A stretch of 64,000 nt of DNA from Brachybacterium sp. FME24. GTDB lineage: Bacteria > Actinomycetota > Actinomycetes > Actinomycetales > Dermabacteraceae. The stretch is taken from contig NZ_JABUXV010000002.1 in NCBI RefSeq assembly GCF_014897705.1, positions 292,398 to 356,397 of the forward strand, in the 5' to 3' direction. Both the position numbers and the translations under genes were made by a program. Within the stretch, counting starts at the first letter, position 1. Each line of letters starts with the position of its first letter. Below the pieces are notes generated by a model. It worked only from the letters and a program-made list of their open reading frames with translations, had not been told where the DNA came from and did not search any database. This document shows, piece by piece, positions 7,756 to 15,924 of this stretch.

Positions 7756-9146
7756 TTCCAGCCCTCGAACTCGATCGACTCGATGTCTTCGCGGTTGTCG
7801 TCGAGCGTCTCCTGCAGCGCGGTCGCGGCGGCGTCCAGCGCCTCCTGCGCCGGGGTGTTGTCCCCGTACACCTTCGTCTGCGCGGTGGAGATCTCGGTGA
7901 CCGCACCCTGGAACCAGTTCGTGTAGTCCGCGGTCCGGGCGTTCTCCAGCTGGCTCAGGGCGACGCCGAAGTTCGGGTTCTCGGCGACCAGGTCCTTGAC
8001 CGACTGGGTCTCGGCGGAGGCCTTGACGATCGGCACGTAGCCGGTGCCGATGTGCCAGGCGGCGGAGCGCTCGGGGTCGGCCAGGAAGCGGAACAGCTCG
8101 GCGCAGGCGTCCTGGCGCTCCTGGGACTCGGTGCGCACGAGGGACAGACCCGAGCCGCCGGTCGGCACCTGGCTCTGCTCTCCTTCCTTGGCCAGCATGT
8201 ACGCGACGCCCACCTCGAACAGGCCCTCCGTGTTCGCGGTGATGCCGGTCAGCCCGGCCGTGGAGCCGCGCATGCCTGCGGTGAGGCCGGCCTCGAAGTC
8301 CGTGCCTGCGGCCTGGGCGAGGTAGCCGTAGCCGTCGTCGTGGACGAACTTGCGCTGCCATTCGAGCCACTCGACCCCGGCCGCCTCGTTGATCGCGACG
8401 GTGAAGTCCTCGGTCGAGTTCGCGCCCCCGAAGCCCCAGATGTCCGCCTGGCCGTGCCAGGCGTCGTCGCTGCCGAAGGCGATCGCCGACATCGGGCGCC
8501 CGTCGACCTTGATCTTCGCGAGCTCGGGAGCGAACTCGGCTAGGTCCTCCCAGGTCGCGGGGCCCTCCTCGGGCAGGCCCGCTTCGAGGTAGCGGGTCTT
8601 GTTGTAGTAGAACAGCGGGGTCGAGCGGGCGAAGGGGACGACGTAGGTCCCGCCGGCGGCCTTGCCCTCGGAGACGTAGTTGTCGAGGTAGACGTCCAGG
8701 CTCCACTCGTCGTCGAAGTAGCCGTCCAGCGGGGCGAGGGCGTCCGAGAAGTAGAACTGCAGCCACTGCATCTCGGGGAAGCAGACGATGTCCGGCACCG
8801 TGCGGGCCTGCAGCGCGGCGGTGAACTTCTGGTTGAGGTCCGCGTACCCGCCGACCGACTCGGCGATCGCCACGATCTCGTCCTGGGACTCGTTGAACTC
8901 GGCGAACAGCTTCGTGAGGACCTCGAAGTTGGAGCCGGTCCAGGGTGCCCAGAACAGGATCGGGGTGCGGCCCTCGAAGCCCTCGGGGATGCTCAGATCC
9001 GCCTGCGAGAAGCCCTCGCGGACAGCACTGTCGGCATCGCCGGCTCCCGAGGGAGCGCCGCAGGCGGCGAGGCCGGCGGCACCGGCGCCGAGGCCCATGG
9101 CCGCCAGCACGTTGCGGCGGGAGAGGTCGAAGGGAGTTCTTGACAT
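7752..9146 (-). CDS. ABC transporter extracellular substrate-binding lipoprotein (family 1)
   Basis: A 464-residue solute-binding protein of the carbohydrate/glycerol-3-phosphate (UgpB/MalE) type. The N-terminus has a Tat motif (SRRNVLAAMGLG) and a lipobox (LAACG), so it should be a membrane-anchored lipoprotein. The body has the usual two-lobe pattern (ILFWAPWTGSNFEVLTKLF near residue 65; SIxFGSDDAWHGQ mid-protein). Its gene overlaps the GDPD copy 3 start and lies 107 bp behind two permease genes. With three GDPDs next to it, glycerophosphodiesters or glycerol-3-phosphate are the most likely ligands, though sugars cannot be excluded. Confidence 0.9.
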   Translation of the reverse strand: MSRTPFDLSRRNVLAAMGLGAGAAGLAACGAPSGAGDADSAVREGFSQADLSIPEGFEGRTPILFWAPWTGSNFEVLTKLFAEFNESQDEIVAIAESVGGYADLNQKFTAALQARTVPDIVCFPEMQWLQFYFSDALAPLDGYFDDEWSLDVYLDNYVSEGKAAGGTYVVPFARSTPLFYYNKTRYLEAGLPEEGPATWEDLAEFAPELAKIKVDGRPMSAIAFGSDDAWHGQADIWGFGGANSTEDFTVAINEAAGVEWLEWQRKFVHDDGYGYLAQAAGTDFEAGLTAGMRGSTAGLTGITANTEGLFEVGVAYMLAKEGEQSQVPTGGSGLSLVRTESQERQDACAELFRFLADPERSAAWHIGTGYVPIVKASAETQSVKDLVAENPNFGVALSQLENARTADYTNWFQGAVTEISTAQTKVYGDNTPAQEALDAAATALQETLDDNREDIESIEFEGWK

Positions 9147-9253
9147 GGGGATTGCTCCTTGGAGAGGGGACTGCGCGAGAGGGGCGGATCAGTGAGCGGC
9201 GGGACGGAGGGGGTCAGGGTCTCGGGGGCACGGTGTGCGGGGCCGGACGGGCA

Positions 9254-10159
9254 TCACTTCAGAGCGCCGGCGGCGAGGCCGCCGATGATGCGCTTCTGAG
9301 CGAGGAAGAAGAGGATCAGCATCGGCAGGGAGACGAACACGGCGCCGGCCATGATGGCGCCCCAGTTCGAGTAGCCCTCCTGGCTGCGCAGGAACAGCAG
9401 GCCGATGGGGAGGGTGCGCATGTCTGCCGTGCTGGTGACGATCAGCGGCCACACGTACTCGTTCCACTTGCCGACCATCACGATCAGCGTGGCGGTGAGG
9501 ATCATGGGAGTCGACAGCGGCACCACGATCGTCAGCATCCGTCGGATGTGGCCGGCGCCGTCGATCTCCGCGGCCTGCAGGATGTCCTTGTCGATGGTCC
9601 GCATGTACTGGTAGAGCAGGAACATCGCGAAGGCGCTCGCGATGCCCGGCAGGATGATCCCCTGGTAGGAGTTCAACCAGCCCAGGTTCGCGATGGTGAT
9701 GTAGTTGACGATCAACGTGACGTGGCCAGGCAGCATCATCGAGGCGATGATCAGGCCGAACGCGATCTTCTTGAACCGGAAATCCACGAACACGAACGCG
9801 TACGCGCACAGGATCGCGAGGGTGAGCTCGAGGAGCGTGCCCACGGCGGTGGTCACGATCGAGTTCAGGAAGAAGCGGTCGAAGGGCGCGGAGTTCCACG
9901 CCGAGACGAAGTTGTCCAGGGTCAGCTGCGTAGGAATCCACTGCAGCGGCCAGGAGTAGATGTCTCCGCTCGGCTTCAGGGAGGACGAGAACAGCCAGTA
10001 GATCGGGACCAGGAAGACGGCGATGGTCGCGACCACCCCGGCGATCAGCAGGGCTGTCAGCCACAGCGGCCGACGCGGTCCGCGGCTGCGCCGCGAGGTA
10101 CGGCCTCGGCCGTCGGTCATCCCGTCGATGCTCTCCGCATCGATGTTCAGAGTGCTCAT
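9254..10159 (-). CDS. ABC transporter permease, UgpE/MalG type
   Basis: A 301-residue inner-membrane permease of a carbohydrate-type (CUT1) importer. It has six membrane helices after a 35-residue basic N-terminus, and the EAA loop is visible as QAAEIDGAGHIRRM. The ATG at 10159 shares one base with the stop of the upstream permease (TGATG), so the pair is translationally coupled. The C-terminal AQKRIIGGLAAGALK ending is typical of the family. No ATPase is encoded nearby; actinobacterial CUT1 importers often use a shared MsiK-like ATPase encoded elsewhere. Confidence 0.92.
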   Translation of the reverse strand: MSTLNIDAESIDGMTDGRGRTSRRSRGPRRPLWLTALLIAGVVATIAVFLVPIYWLFSSSLKPSGDIYSWPLQWIPTQLTLDNFVSAWNSAPFDRFFLNSIVTTAVGTLLELTLAILCAYAFVFVDFRFKKIAFGLIIASMMLPGHVTLIVNYITIANLGWLNSYQGIILPGIASAFAMFLLYQYMRTIDKDILQAAEIDGAGHIRRMLTIVVPLSTPMILTATLIVMVGKWNEYVWPLIVTSTADMRTLPIGLLFLRSQEGYSNWGAIMAGAVFVSLPMLILFFLAQKRIIGGLAAGALK

Positions 10160-11190
10160 CAGCTGTAATTCACCTTCTTGTCGCCGTAGCGGACCTGGAC
10201 CCAGGTGATGACCAGGAGGATGACCAGCAGGACGGTGGCTCCGGCGGAGGCGGTCCCGATGTCGAAGTTCTTGAAGGCTTCCTCGTAGACCATCCAGCTC
10301 AGGGTCGAGGAGGACACACCGGGCCCGCCGCTGGTCATGATCGAGATGATGTCGAAGGCCTGCGCGGCGGAGATGACCCCCGTGATCGACAGGAAGAACG
10401 TGATCGGGCTCAGCAGCGGCAGCGTCATGTGGCGGAACAGCTTCCAGCCGTGCGCACCGTCGAGCGCCGCCGCCTCGTAGAGGTCCTTGGGCAGGTCGAG
10501 GATCGCGGTGTAGCAGATCACGGTCACGAAGCCGAGGCGCTGCCAGGTGTAGGCAAGGGTGATCGCCCACAGCGACCAGTCCGAGGTGGTCGTCCAGGAC
10601 GGCGAATCCGCGCCGAACAGGGAGAAGGCCCAGCGCGAGAGGCCGTAGTTCGGGTCGAAGATGAACAGCCACAGGAGGCCGACGGCCGCGCCCGGGAGCA
10701 TGTGCGGCGCGAAGGCCATCGTCTGCGCGAAACCGGTCAGCGGCACTTTGGTGGCGAGCAGACTGCCCAGCACCAAGCCCCCGACGAGCGAGCCGATCAC
10801 ACTGACCCCGGTGAAGATCAGGGTGTTCATGAGGATCTGCAGGAAGCTCGGGTCCGTGAACAGGTCCTGGTAGTTCTCCAGCCCCACGAACTCCGGGCTC
10901 GGCGCCACGAAATCCCACTCCATGAAGCTGAGGCCGATGTTGTAGATCGCCGGGTAGTACGAGAACACGATGATCGCGATCAGGTTCGGGGCGATCAGCG
11001 CGCCGAACAGGAGGGCGTCACGGCGGCGGCGCCGGCGCCGCTGGGGTGAGGGGCTGCGCGGCACGATGCGGGTGCCCGCACCGCGCGTGCCCGACGGAGA
11101 GGGTGAGGTGTCCACGGATCCCTCCTCGCCGTCGGCCCCGCGCGGGGCCCCGGGGCCCGGGTGAGGGTGCGGTCGGACTGCGAGTGTCAT
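10159..11190 (-). CDS. ABC transporter permease, UgpA/MalF type
   Basis: A 343-residue CUT1-type permease with a long Arg- and Pro-rich cytoplasmic N-terminus (about 75 residues) followed by six membrane helices. The EAA loop reads YEAAALDGAHGWKLF. I chose the ATG at 11190 because GGGAG lies 8 bases upstream; an extension of 116 residues upstream is low-complexity and crosses the promoter region. It is the first gene of the minus-strand transporter/GDPD cluster and is divergent from a LacI regulator gene, with two LacI-type operators between them. Confidence 0.9.
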   Translation of the reverse strand: MTLAVRPHPHPGPGAPRGADGEEGSVDTSPSPSGTRGAGTRIVPRSPSPQRRRRRRRDALLFGALIAPNLIAIIVFSYYPAIYNIGLSFMEWDFVAPSPEFVGLENYQDLFTDPSFLQILMNTLIFTGVSVIGSLVGGLVLGSLLATKVPLTGFAQTMAFAPHMLPGAAVGLLWLFIFDPNYGLSRWAFSLFGADSPSWTTTSDWSLWAITLAYTWQRLGFVTVICYTAILDLPKDLYEAAALDGAHGWKLFRHMTLPLLSPITFFLSITGVISAAQAFDIISIMTSGGPGVSSSTLSWMVYEEAFKNFDIGTASAGATVLLVILLVITWVQVRYGDKKVNYS

Positions 11191-11401
11191 GAGTGCGCTC
11201 CCGGCTTCCTGTTCGAAGGGCAGGCCCGCGGCGGGCGGGCATGCGCGGTGAGAGTGGGGCAAGAGTGAGGTGACGGTCCGGGTGCGGCAGGTGCTGCATC
11301 TGCGTCGTCGACGATCCTCACGGTAGGGACGCCGCTGCGGATTCCGCCACCGCCCGCTACGGGGCGGTGAACCCTGCGTGAACGCCGCCTGTCGCCGCAG
11401 G

Positions 11402-11459
11402 TGGGAGCGCTCCCATGCTCTGCTTCGGGGCGTCCTGACCAGCAGAGAAAGCGCTCCAC
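11402..11459. promoter_or_regulatory. Two LacI-family operators between the permease and LacI genes
   Basis: TGGGAGCGCTCCCA (11402-11415) is a perfect 14-bp palindrome with the central CG typical of LacI-family sites. A second, weaker copy, AGAAAGCGCTCCAC, lies with its AGCGCT core at 11450-11455, centres 44 bp (about four helical turns) apart. Both lie in the 496-bp space between the divergent permease (start 11190) and LacI (start 11687) genes; no gene is supported in that space. Repression of the transporter cluster by the neighbouring LacI protein, with possible looping, is inferred. Confidence 0.65.
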
Positions 11460-11686
11460 GGGGCCCGGTCCATCCAACGTTCACCCCGTGGTCGGCAACT
11501 GTTCCGCGCAGCCTCGTTCGGGCCGGACGGCCGCACACCCAGGCTTCACCCGGCCGTCACCCGTGCGCCCTGGTGGGCACCGTCTCCTGCGCTACCCTGC
11601 GCTGACCACGTGGACTGCCGCGCGGAGCTCGACGACGAGGCCGCGATGTGCGTGATCCGCGCCGACCACCGTGAGGAGCGCAGGTC

Positions 11687-12787
11687 ATGACCCGAACACC
11701 GACCATGGAGGACGTTGCACGAGCAGCAGGCGTCTCCCGCTCCACCGTCTCCCGCGTGTTCCAGAACGGCGGGGAACGGGTCTCCGCGGACGCGATGATC
11801 CAGGTCCATGAGGCCGCCAAGCGCCTGGGCTACGTGCACAACCTGGTGGCCAGCGGGCTCGCCATGCGGCACGGCCGTCAACTCGGCCTGCTGCTGCGGG
11901 ACGCCACCAACCCCGCCTACGGCCACCTCCACGCGGAGATGAACCGGGCCGTCGAGGCGACCGCGCGCACCCTGATCTCGGTGACGGCCTTCCGGCACGA
12001 CTACGGCACCGCCGAGGTCGACGGGCTGCGCCGCCTGATGGGTCAGCGCGTGGCCGGCATCTTCGTCGGCACCGGCGTGACCGCCGCCGAGGACCTCGTC
12101 GAGACGGTCACGGCGACCCCGATGATGATCGTCGGCCGCCCCAACGCCCACCCGCAGTTGGAATCCGTCAGCTACGACGAGCGCGCCCACGGCCACATGG
12201 TCGCCGAGGAGATCGCCGCGAAGGGCCACCGCCGGATCGCCGTGCTCAGCGCTCCCCTGCTCTACTCGCGCGTGTTCGACCTGCGGGTGCGCAGCGTCCT
12301 GGAGCGATGCCACGAGCTCGGAGTCCACGCGGTCCCGGTGGATCTGCTGCCGGTCGAGCAAGGGGTCACGCGGGCCCTGGATCTCGCGCGGGACGAGCAG
12401 CTGAGCTGCATCGTCTGCCCCGTGGACTACGTGGCGCTGGACCTGCTGCGCGCCGCCGCCGCTCGTGGCGTACGCGTCCCCGAGGACGTCAGCACCGTGG
12501 GCTTCGACGGGATGGGCGACGGGCTGGACCTCATCGGCCTGGCCACCGTGCAGCTCCCGGTGCCCGAGGTCGCCCAGTGCGCCGTGGCGCGGATGGGCGA
12601 ACTGCTGATGAGCGCCCAGGAGTCCCCGGAGGGCCCGCCGCCGGCCGCGCCTCCGAGCGGCTCGGGGACAGACCTGCCGGTCGACCGGGACCCGGCGGGC
12701 GCACCCCTGGCGCGCCATACGGTCCACGCCGGCGAGTTCCTGCCGGGGCGCACGCTGTCCGAGGCCCCGGCGCACCTGCGGAGCTGA
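11687..12787 (+). CDS. LacI family transcriptional regulator
   Basis: A 366-residue LacI-type repressor. The HTH and hinge are at residues 5-58 (TMEDVARAAGVSRSTVSRVF, then the minor-groove hinge KRLGYVHNLVASGLA). A periplasmic-binding-protein-like effector domain follows (QLGLLLRDATNPAYGHL, VSTVGFDGMGDG). The C-terminus carries an extra Pro/Gly-rich insertion at about residues 310-345 compared with the usual 330-340 residue length. It is divergent from the transporter/GDPD cluster and likely controls it through the palindromes at 11402-11459. The ligand is unknown. Confidence 0.9.
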   Translation: MTRTPTMEDVARAAGVSRSTVSRVFQNGGERVSADAMIQVHEAAKRLGYVHNLVASGLAMRHGRQLGLLLRDATNPAYGHLHAEMNRAVEATARTLISVTAFRHDYGTAEVDGLRRLMGQRVAGIFVGTGVTAAEDLVETVTATPMMIVGRPNAHPQLESVSYDERAHGHMVAEEIAAKGHRRIAVLSAPLLYSRVFDLRVRSVLERCHELGVHAVPVDLLPVEQGVTRALDLARDEQLSCIVCPVDYVALDLLRAAAARGVRVPEDVSTVGFDGMGDGLDLIGLATVQLPVPEVAQCAVARMGELLMSAQESPEGPPPAAPPSGSGTDLPVDRDPAGAPLARHTVHAGEFLPGRTLSEAPAHLRS

Positions 12788-12835
12788 GGCCCGCACGGCG
12801 CTTCCCGACCCTCCTGCGGCGCCCATTCCGCCGGG

Positions 12836-12854
12836 CAAGGCAAGGCTTGCCACG
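12836..12854. promoter_or_regulatory. Candidate DtxR/IdeR iron box upstream of ferritin
   Basis: The 19-mer CAAGGCAAGGCTTGCCACG keeps the core of the actinobacterial iron box (TTAGGTTAGGCTAACCTAA): AGG, AGGCT and CC are all in register. Eleven of 19 positions match. It ends 37 bp before the ferritin start codon. IdeR is known to activate bfrB-type ferritin genes in mycobacteria, so iron-dependent control here is plausible. Confidence 0.5.
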
Positions 12855-12891
12855 GCTGACAGCCGCCACGAGCAGGGCTATCGTCAGAAAC

Positions 12892-13413
12892 ATGAAACTC
12901 AGCGACGACCTTGAAAAGAAGTTCCAGGACCAGATCACCCTCGAGTTCGCGGCATCGATCACGTACCGCCAGCTCGCCATCGAAGCGGACGAGCAGGACC
13001 TCCCCGGTATCGCGGCATGGCTGCGCCACCAGGCGGACGAGGAGATCGTCCACGCCAACAAGTTCATCAAGCACGTCTCGGACCGCGACAACCACGCGGC
13101 CATCGGCGTCATCACGGCCCCCGGCGTGAAGCCCGGCCTGACGGTGCTGGAGATCTTCGAGGCCGCCCTCGCGCACGAGCAGAAGGTCTCCGAAGCGATC
13201 CGCGAGCTGTACCGCAGCGCAGACAAGGAGGGCGACTACGACTCCCGCCCGCTGCTGAACTGGTTCGTCGACGAGCAGATCGAGGAGGAGTCCACCGTCT
13301 CCGAGATCATCGGCCGCGTGAAGCTGATCGGCGACGACGGCTCCGGCCTGCTGCGCCTGGACTCCGAGCTGGGCCGTCGCCCCGCGGAGTCCACCGAGGC
13401 GGACGAGAGCTGA
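12892..13413 (+). CDS. Ferritin
   Basis: A 173-residue non-haem ferritin, an iron-storage and detoxifying cage subunit. The four-helix bundle shows ferroxidase ligands in the expected spacing: E17-type in QITLEFAASITY, the pair in HQADEEIVHANKF, and E/Q in the third and fourth helices (LAHEQKVSEAIREL, WFVDEQIEEE). The Tyr of SITYRQL matches the conserved ferroxidase Tyr. The ATG at 12892 gives the standard MKLSDDLEKKFQ start. It is monocistronic, with an iron-box-like site upstream and a strong hairpin downstream (13479-13510). Confidence 0.95.
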   Translation: MKLSDDLEKKFQDQITLEFAASITYRQLAIEADEQDLPGIAAWLRHQADEEIVHANKFIKHVSDRDNHAAIGVITAPGVKPGLTVLEIFEAALAHEQKVSEAIRELYRSADKEGDYDSRPLLNWFVDEQIEEESTVSEIIGRVKLIGDDGSGLLRLDSELGRRPAESTEADES

Positions 13414-13478
13414 CCTCCTGCCGCCGCGGTCACGTCGATCGGCTCGAGGCCCGACGGTGAGGCGGCGCCTGTCGATGC

Positions 13479-13510
13479 GGCGGGGATCCGGCCGGTGCCG
13501 GGTCCCCGCC
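13479..13510 (+). terminator. Hairpin downstream of ferritin, probable terminator
   Basis: GGCGGGGATCCGG and CCGGGTCCCCGCC form a 13-bp stem (12 Watson-Crick pairs plus one G-U) with a 6-base loop. No T-run follows, as is common in high-GC actinobacteria. It lies 66 bp after the ferritin stop codon. Confidence 0.5.
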
Positions 13511-13626
13511 GGCGTGCCCGGGACGGGGTCGCCCGGGTCGGCGGCAGGGTGTCCGCGCGTCGGTGACGCGTGCCACACTGAGCGCGGGCGGCGGGAGAGC
13601 CGCCGACGACGACAAGGGAGACAGCC

Positions 13627-14070
13627 ATGTCCGCTCCGCAGTTCAGCCCGTACATCAGCTTTCCGGGGAACGCCGCCGAGGCCTTCGAGTACTACCGCGA
13701 GGTCTTCGGCGGGGAGCTCGACCTCATGAAGTACGAGGACTTCCCCGATCTCTCCGGATTCCCCTTCACCCCGCCCCCCGGATCCGTGGCGCACGCCCAG
13801 TTGGACGGCGGTCTGGTCACCCTCGCCGGAGGGGACGCCATCGCGCCTCCCGGGGATGAGCTGCCGCCACTGGGCTCCGACGTGTACTCGTTCCTGGTCG
13901 GCCTGGACACGGTGGACGCCGCGACCGCGCTGATCGAGAAGCTCACCTCGACCGGATCCGAGGTCGCCATGCCCTTCGAGCTCGCCCCCTGGGGCGATCA
14001 CTACGGGCAGGTCAAGGACCGCTTCGAGGTGCTGTGGGCACTCGTGGTCCCGGGGCAGCAGCAGGCCTGA
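13627..14070 (+). CDS. VOC family protein (PhnB/glyoxalase-like)
   Basis: A 147-residue protein of the vicinal oxygen chelate superfamily, PhnB-like branch. Signature regions: PYISFPGNAAEAFEYYREVFGG at the N-terminus, AHAQLDGG in the middle, and MPFELAPWGDHYGQVKDRFEVLW near the end, the usual PhnB ending WGxxYGxxxDxFGxxW (here FE in place of FG). Members include glyoxalase-like and resistance proteins, but the reaction of this one is unknown. A good ribosome site (AAGGGAG) precedes the ATG. It is convergent with the TetR gene at 14142. Confidence 0.88.
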   Translation: MSAPQFSPYISFPGNAAEAFEYYREVFGGELDLMKYEDFPDLSGFPFTPPPGSVAHAQLDGGLVTLAGGDAIAPPGDELPPLGSDVYSFLVGLDTVDAATALIEKLTSTGSEVAMPFELAPWGDHYGQVKDRFEVLWALVVPGQQQA

Positions 14071-14141
14071 GCCCGACCACGAGCTGGACGGCCGCTCCTC
14101 CCGGCCCCCGGAGCGAGGGACTGCGCTGCGGGCGCGGCGGG

Positions 14142-14729
14142 TCAGTGGATCGTCACGGCGCGATGGACGCACTCCCGCAGCAGCTCGCGGCGCGCAGTAT
14201 GGACCTCGTCGGGCTCGTCGGCCGTCGCGGCGTAGACGTTGCTGACCGGTGACCAGGCCATGGACATGCCGATGACCAGCGCCATGACGTCGAACGGGGC
14301 ACCGGGCCGAAGGCGACCGGCGGCCTGGGCCTCGGCGATGGCACGCAGCTTGACGTCGTCCAGGCGGTCGGCATCGGCGACGAGATGGCCGGACGGGCGA
14401 CGCTCGAGCCGCGCCCAGGTGGCGAGGCGGATCAGGTCGGGCCGCCGCAAGTACTCGTCGTAGAGGCGCACGGCCCAGTCCGCGAGGTCCGGGGCGTCGA
14501 TCGGGACGACCTCGACGATCCGCTCCAAGGAGGCGCCGAAGATGGCGTCGAACAGCCCGTCCTTGTTCCCGAAGTACGCGTAGAGCTGGGCCTTGTTGGT
14601 CTGGGCCGTGTTCACGATGCGCTCGATGCGTGCTCCGGCGATGCCGTGCTCGGCGAATTCCGCCGTGGCGGCGTCCATGATCCGTGCACGGGTGGCCATG
14701 CCGCGCGCAGTCAGCTGTTTGTCTCGCAT
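14142..14729 (-). CDS. TetR/AcrR family transcriptional regulator
   Basis: A 195-residue TetR-type repressor. The HTH spans about residues 30-55 (ARIERIVNTAQTNKAQLYAYF) in the usual N-terminal three-helix domain; the C-terminal part resembles the TetR_C_17-like ligand-binding group (LRRPDLIRLATWARLE). It is divergent from the alcohol dehydrogenase gene, with 99 bp between the starts containing two copies of a GACNGAACAGT element. It therefore most likely represses itself and the dehydrogenase. Confidence 0.88.
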   Translation of the reverse strand: MRDKQLTARGMATRARIMDAATAEFAEHGIAGARIERIVNTAQTNKAQLYAYFGNKDGLFDAIFGASLERIVEVVPIDAPDLADWAVRLYDEYLRRPDLIRLATWARLERRPSGHLVADADRLDDVKLRAIAEAQAAGRLRPGAPFDVMALVIGMSMAWSPVSNVYAATADEPDEVHTARRELLRECVHRAVTIH

Positions 14730-14744
14730 GCTCCGAGAGTATCG

Positions 14745-14809
14745 GACAGAACAGTTGGTTTACTTATCACCGGAGAGCCGCTATCTTTCAATAGACCGAA
14801 CAGTCTGTT
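14745..14809. promoter_or_regulatory. Repeated TetR-operator elements between TetR and ADH genes
   Basis: GACAGAACAGT (14745-14755) recurs as GACCGAACAGT (14794-14804), matching at 10 of 11 positions, with 49 bp from start to start. The second copy is part of an inverted repeat AACAG-T-CTGTT (14799-14809). The pair covers the promoter region of both divergent genes. Binding by the adjacent TetR protein is inferred. Confidence 0.5.
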
Positions 14810-14828
14810 TCGAGGATGGGTGAGAATC

Positions 14829-15893
14829 ATGAGGACGACACCAGGGTGGGCGGCTCAGGCGCCCACGTCCCTTCACCGCACGCAGCTCCAGCGGCGCGAC
14901 CTGCGCGCGGACGATGTCGCAGTACGCGTGGACTTCTGCGGCGTCTGCCACACCGACCTGCACGCTCTGCGCGCGCATGACCCGCGCCCCGGTGACCCCG
15001 GGGCCCCGCTCGTGCCCGGGCACGAGTTCACGGGAGTCGTGACGGAGATCGGCGCGGACGTGCGCCGCTTCGCCGTCGGAGACGTCGTCGCGGTCGGCAA
15101 CATCGTCGACGCGTGCCTCACCTGCGATATGTGCACGCAGGGGCAGGAGAACTTCTGCCGTGAGTTCCCGACCCTGACCTACGGCGGCATCGACCGACGG
15201 GATGGGACGACGACGCTCGGCGCCTTCACCCGCGAGTACATCGTGCGTGAGGAGTTCACCCATCGCCTGCCCACCGGGCTCGACCCCGCTGCGGCCGCCC
15301 CGCTGCTGTGCGCCGGGATCACCGTCTGGGAGCCCCTGCAGGCTCTCGCCGTCACCTCCGGGACGCGCCTCGCGGTCGTCGGCCTCGGAGGGCTCGGTCA
15401 TCTGGCCGTCAAGCTGGCCGCGGCTCTCGGAGCAGAGGTGACCGTCATCAGTCGCACCGTGGCCAAGGCCGAGGATGCGCGTCGACTCGGAGCGCACCAC
15501 CTCCTGGTATCCACCGACGACGAGGCGATGACCTCGGCGCGCGGTCGCTTCGACGTCATCCTCGATACCGTGGCTGTCGCCCACGACCTCGCACCCCTGC
15601 TCGACCTGCTGGCGCTGGACGGCACCCTGTCCCAGGTCGGCTATCTGGGTCCGATCTCGGTGGAGACCACCGCCCTGCTGATCGGGCGCAAGAAGCTCAC
15701 CTCGGCCGGAAGCGGCGGGATGGCGCAGACGGCGCAGCTGCTCGATTTCTGCGCCGAGCACGGCGTCGTCGCGGATATCGAGCTGCTGCCGTCCTCACAG
15801 ATCGACGAGGCCTTCGAACGGCTCGAGAAGGGCGACGTCCGTTACCGGTTCGTCCTGGACATGTCCGACCTGGAGGTCGACAGGGCGAGGTGA
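14829..15893 (+). CDS. Zinc-dependent alcohol dehydrogenase (cinnamyl-alcohol-dehydrogenase-like)
   Basis: A 354-residue medium-chain NAD(P)-dependent alcohol dehydrogenase. The catalytic zinc site reads CGVCHTD and PGHEFTG. The structural zinc site is complete (four Cys in DACLTCDMCTQGQENFC). The Rossmann fold has GLGGLGHLAVK at about residue 182. This is the YahK/CAD-like branch, which reduces aldehydes to alcohols with NADPH; the physiological substrate is unknown. The ATG at 14829 is the first that avoids running into the promoter; an upstream in-frame extension is rejected. It is probably controlled by the divergent TetR regulator. Confidence 0.92.
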   Translation: MRTTPGWAAQAPTSLHRTQLQRRDLRADDVAVRVDFCGVCHTDLHALRAHDPRPGDPGAPLVPGHEFTGVVTEIGADVRRFAVGDVVAVGNIVDACLTCDMCTQGQENFCREFPTLTYGGIDRRDGTTTLGAFTREYIVREEFTHRLPTGLDPAAAAPLLCAGITVWEPLQALAVTSGTRLAVVGLGGLGHLAVKLAAALGAEVTVISRTVAKAEDARRLGAHHLLVSTDDEAMTSARGRFDVILDTVAVAHDLAPLLDLLALDGTLSQVGYLGPISVETTALLIGRKKLTSAGSGGMAQTAQLLDFCAEHGVVADIELLPSSQIDEAFERLEKGDVRYRFVLDMSDLEVDRAR

Positions 15894-15924
15894 GAACACC
15901 ACCCGCTGCGTTCCCGCGCCGGGG

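Noticed and set aside
6133..7926. 597-codon plus-strand frame across the GDPD genes
   Set aside because: Its internal repetition reflects the paralogous GDPD genes on the minus strand; no ribosome site or family.
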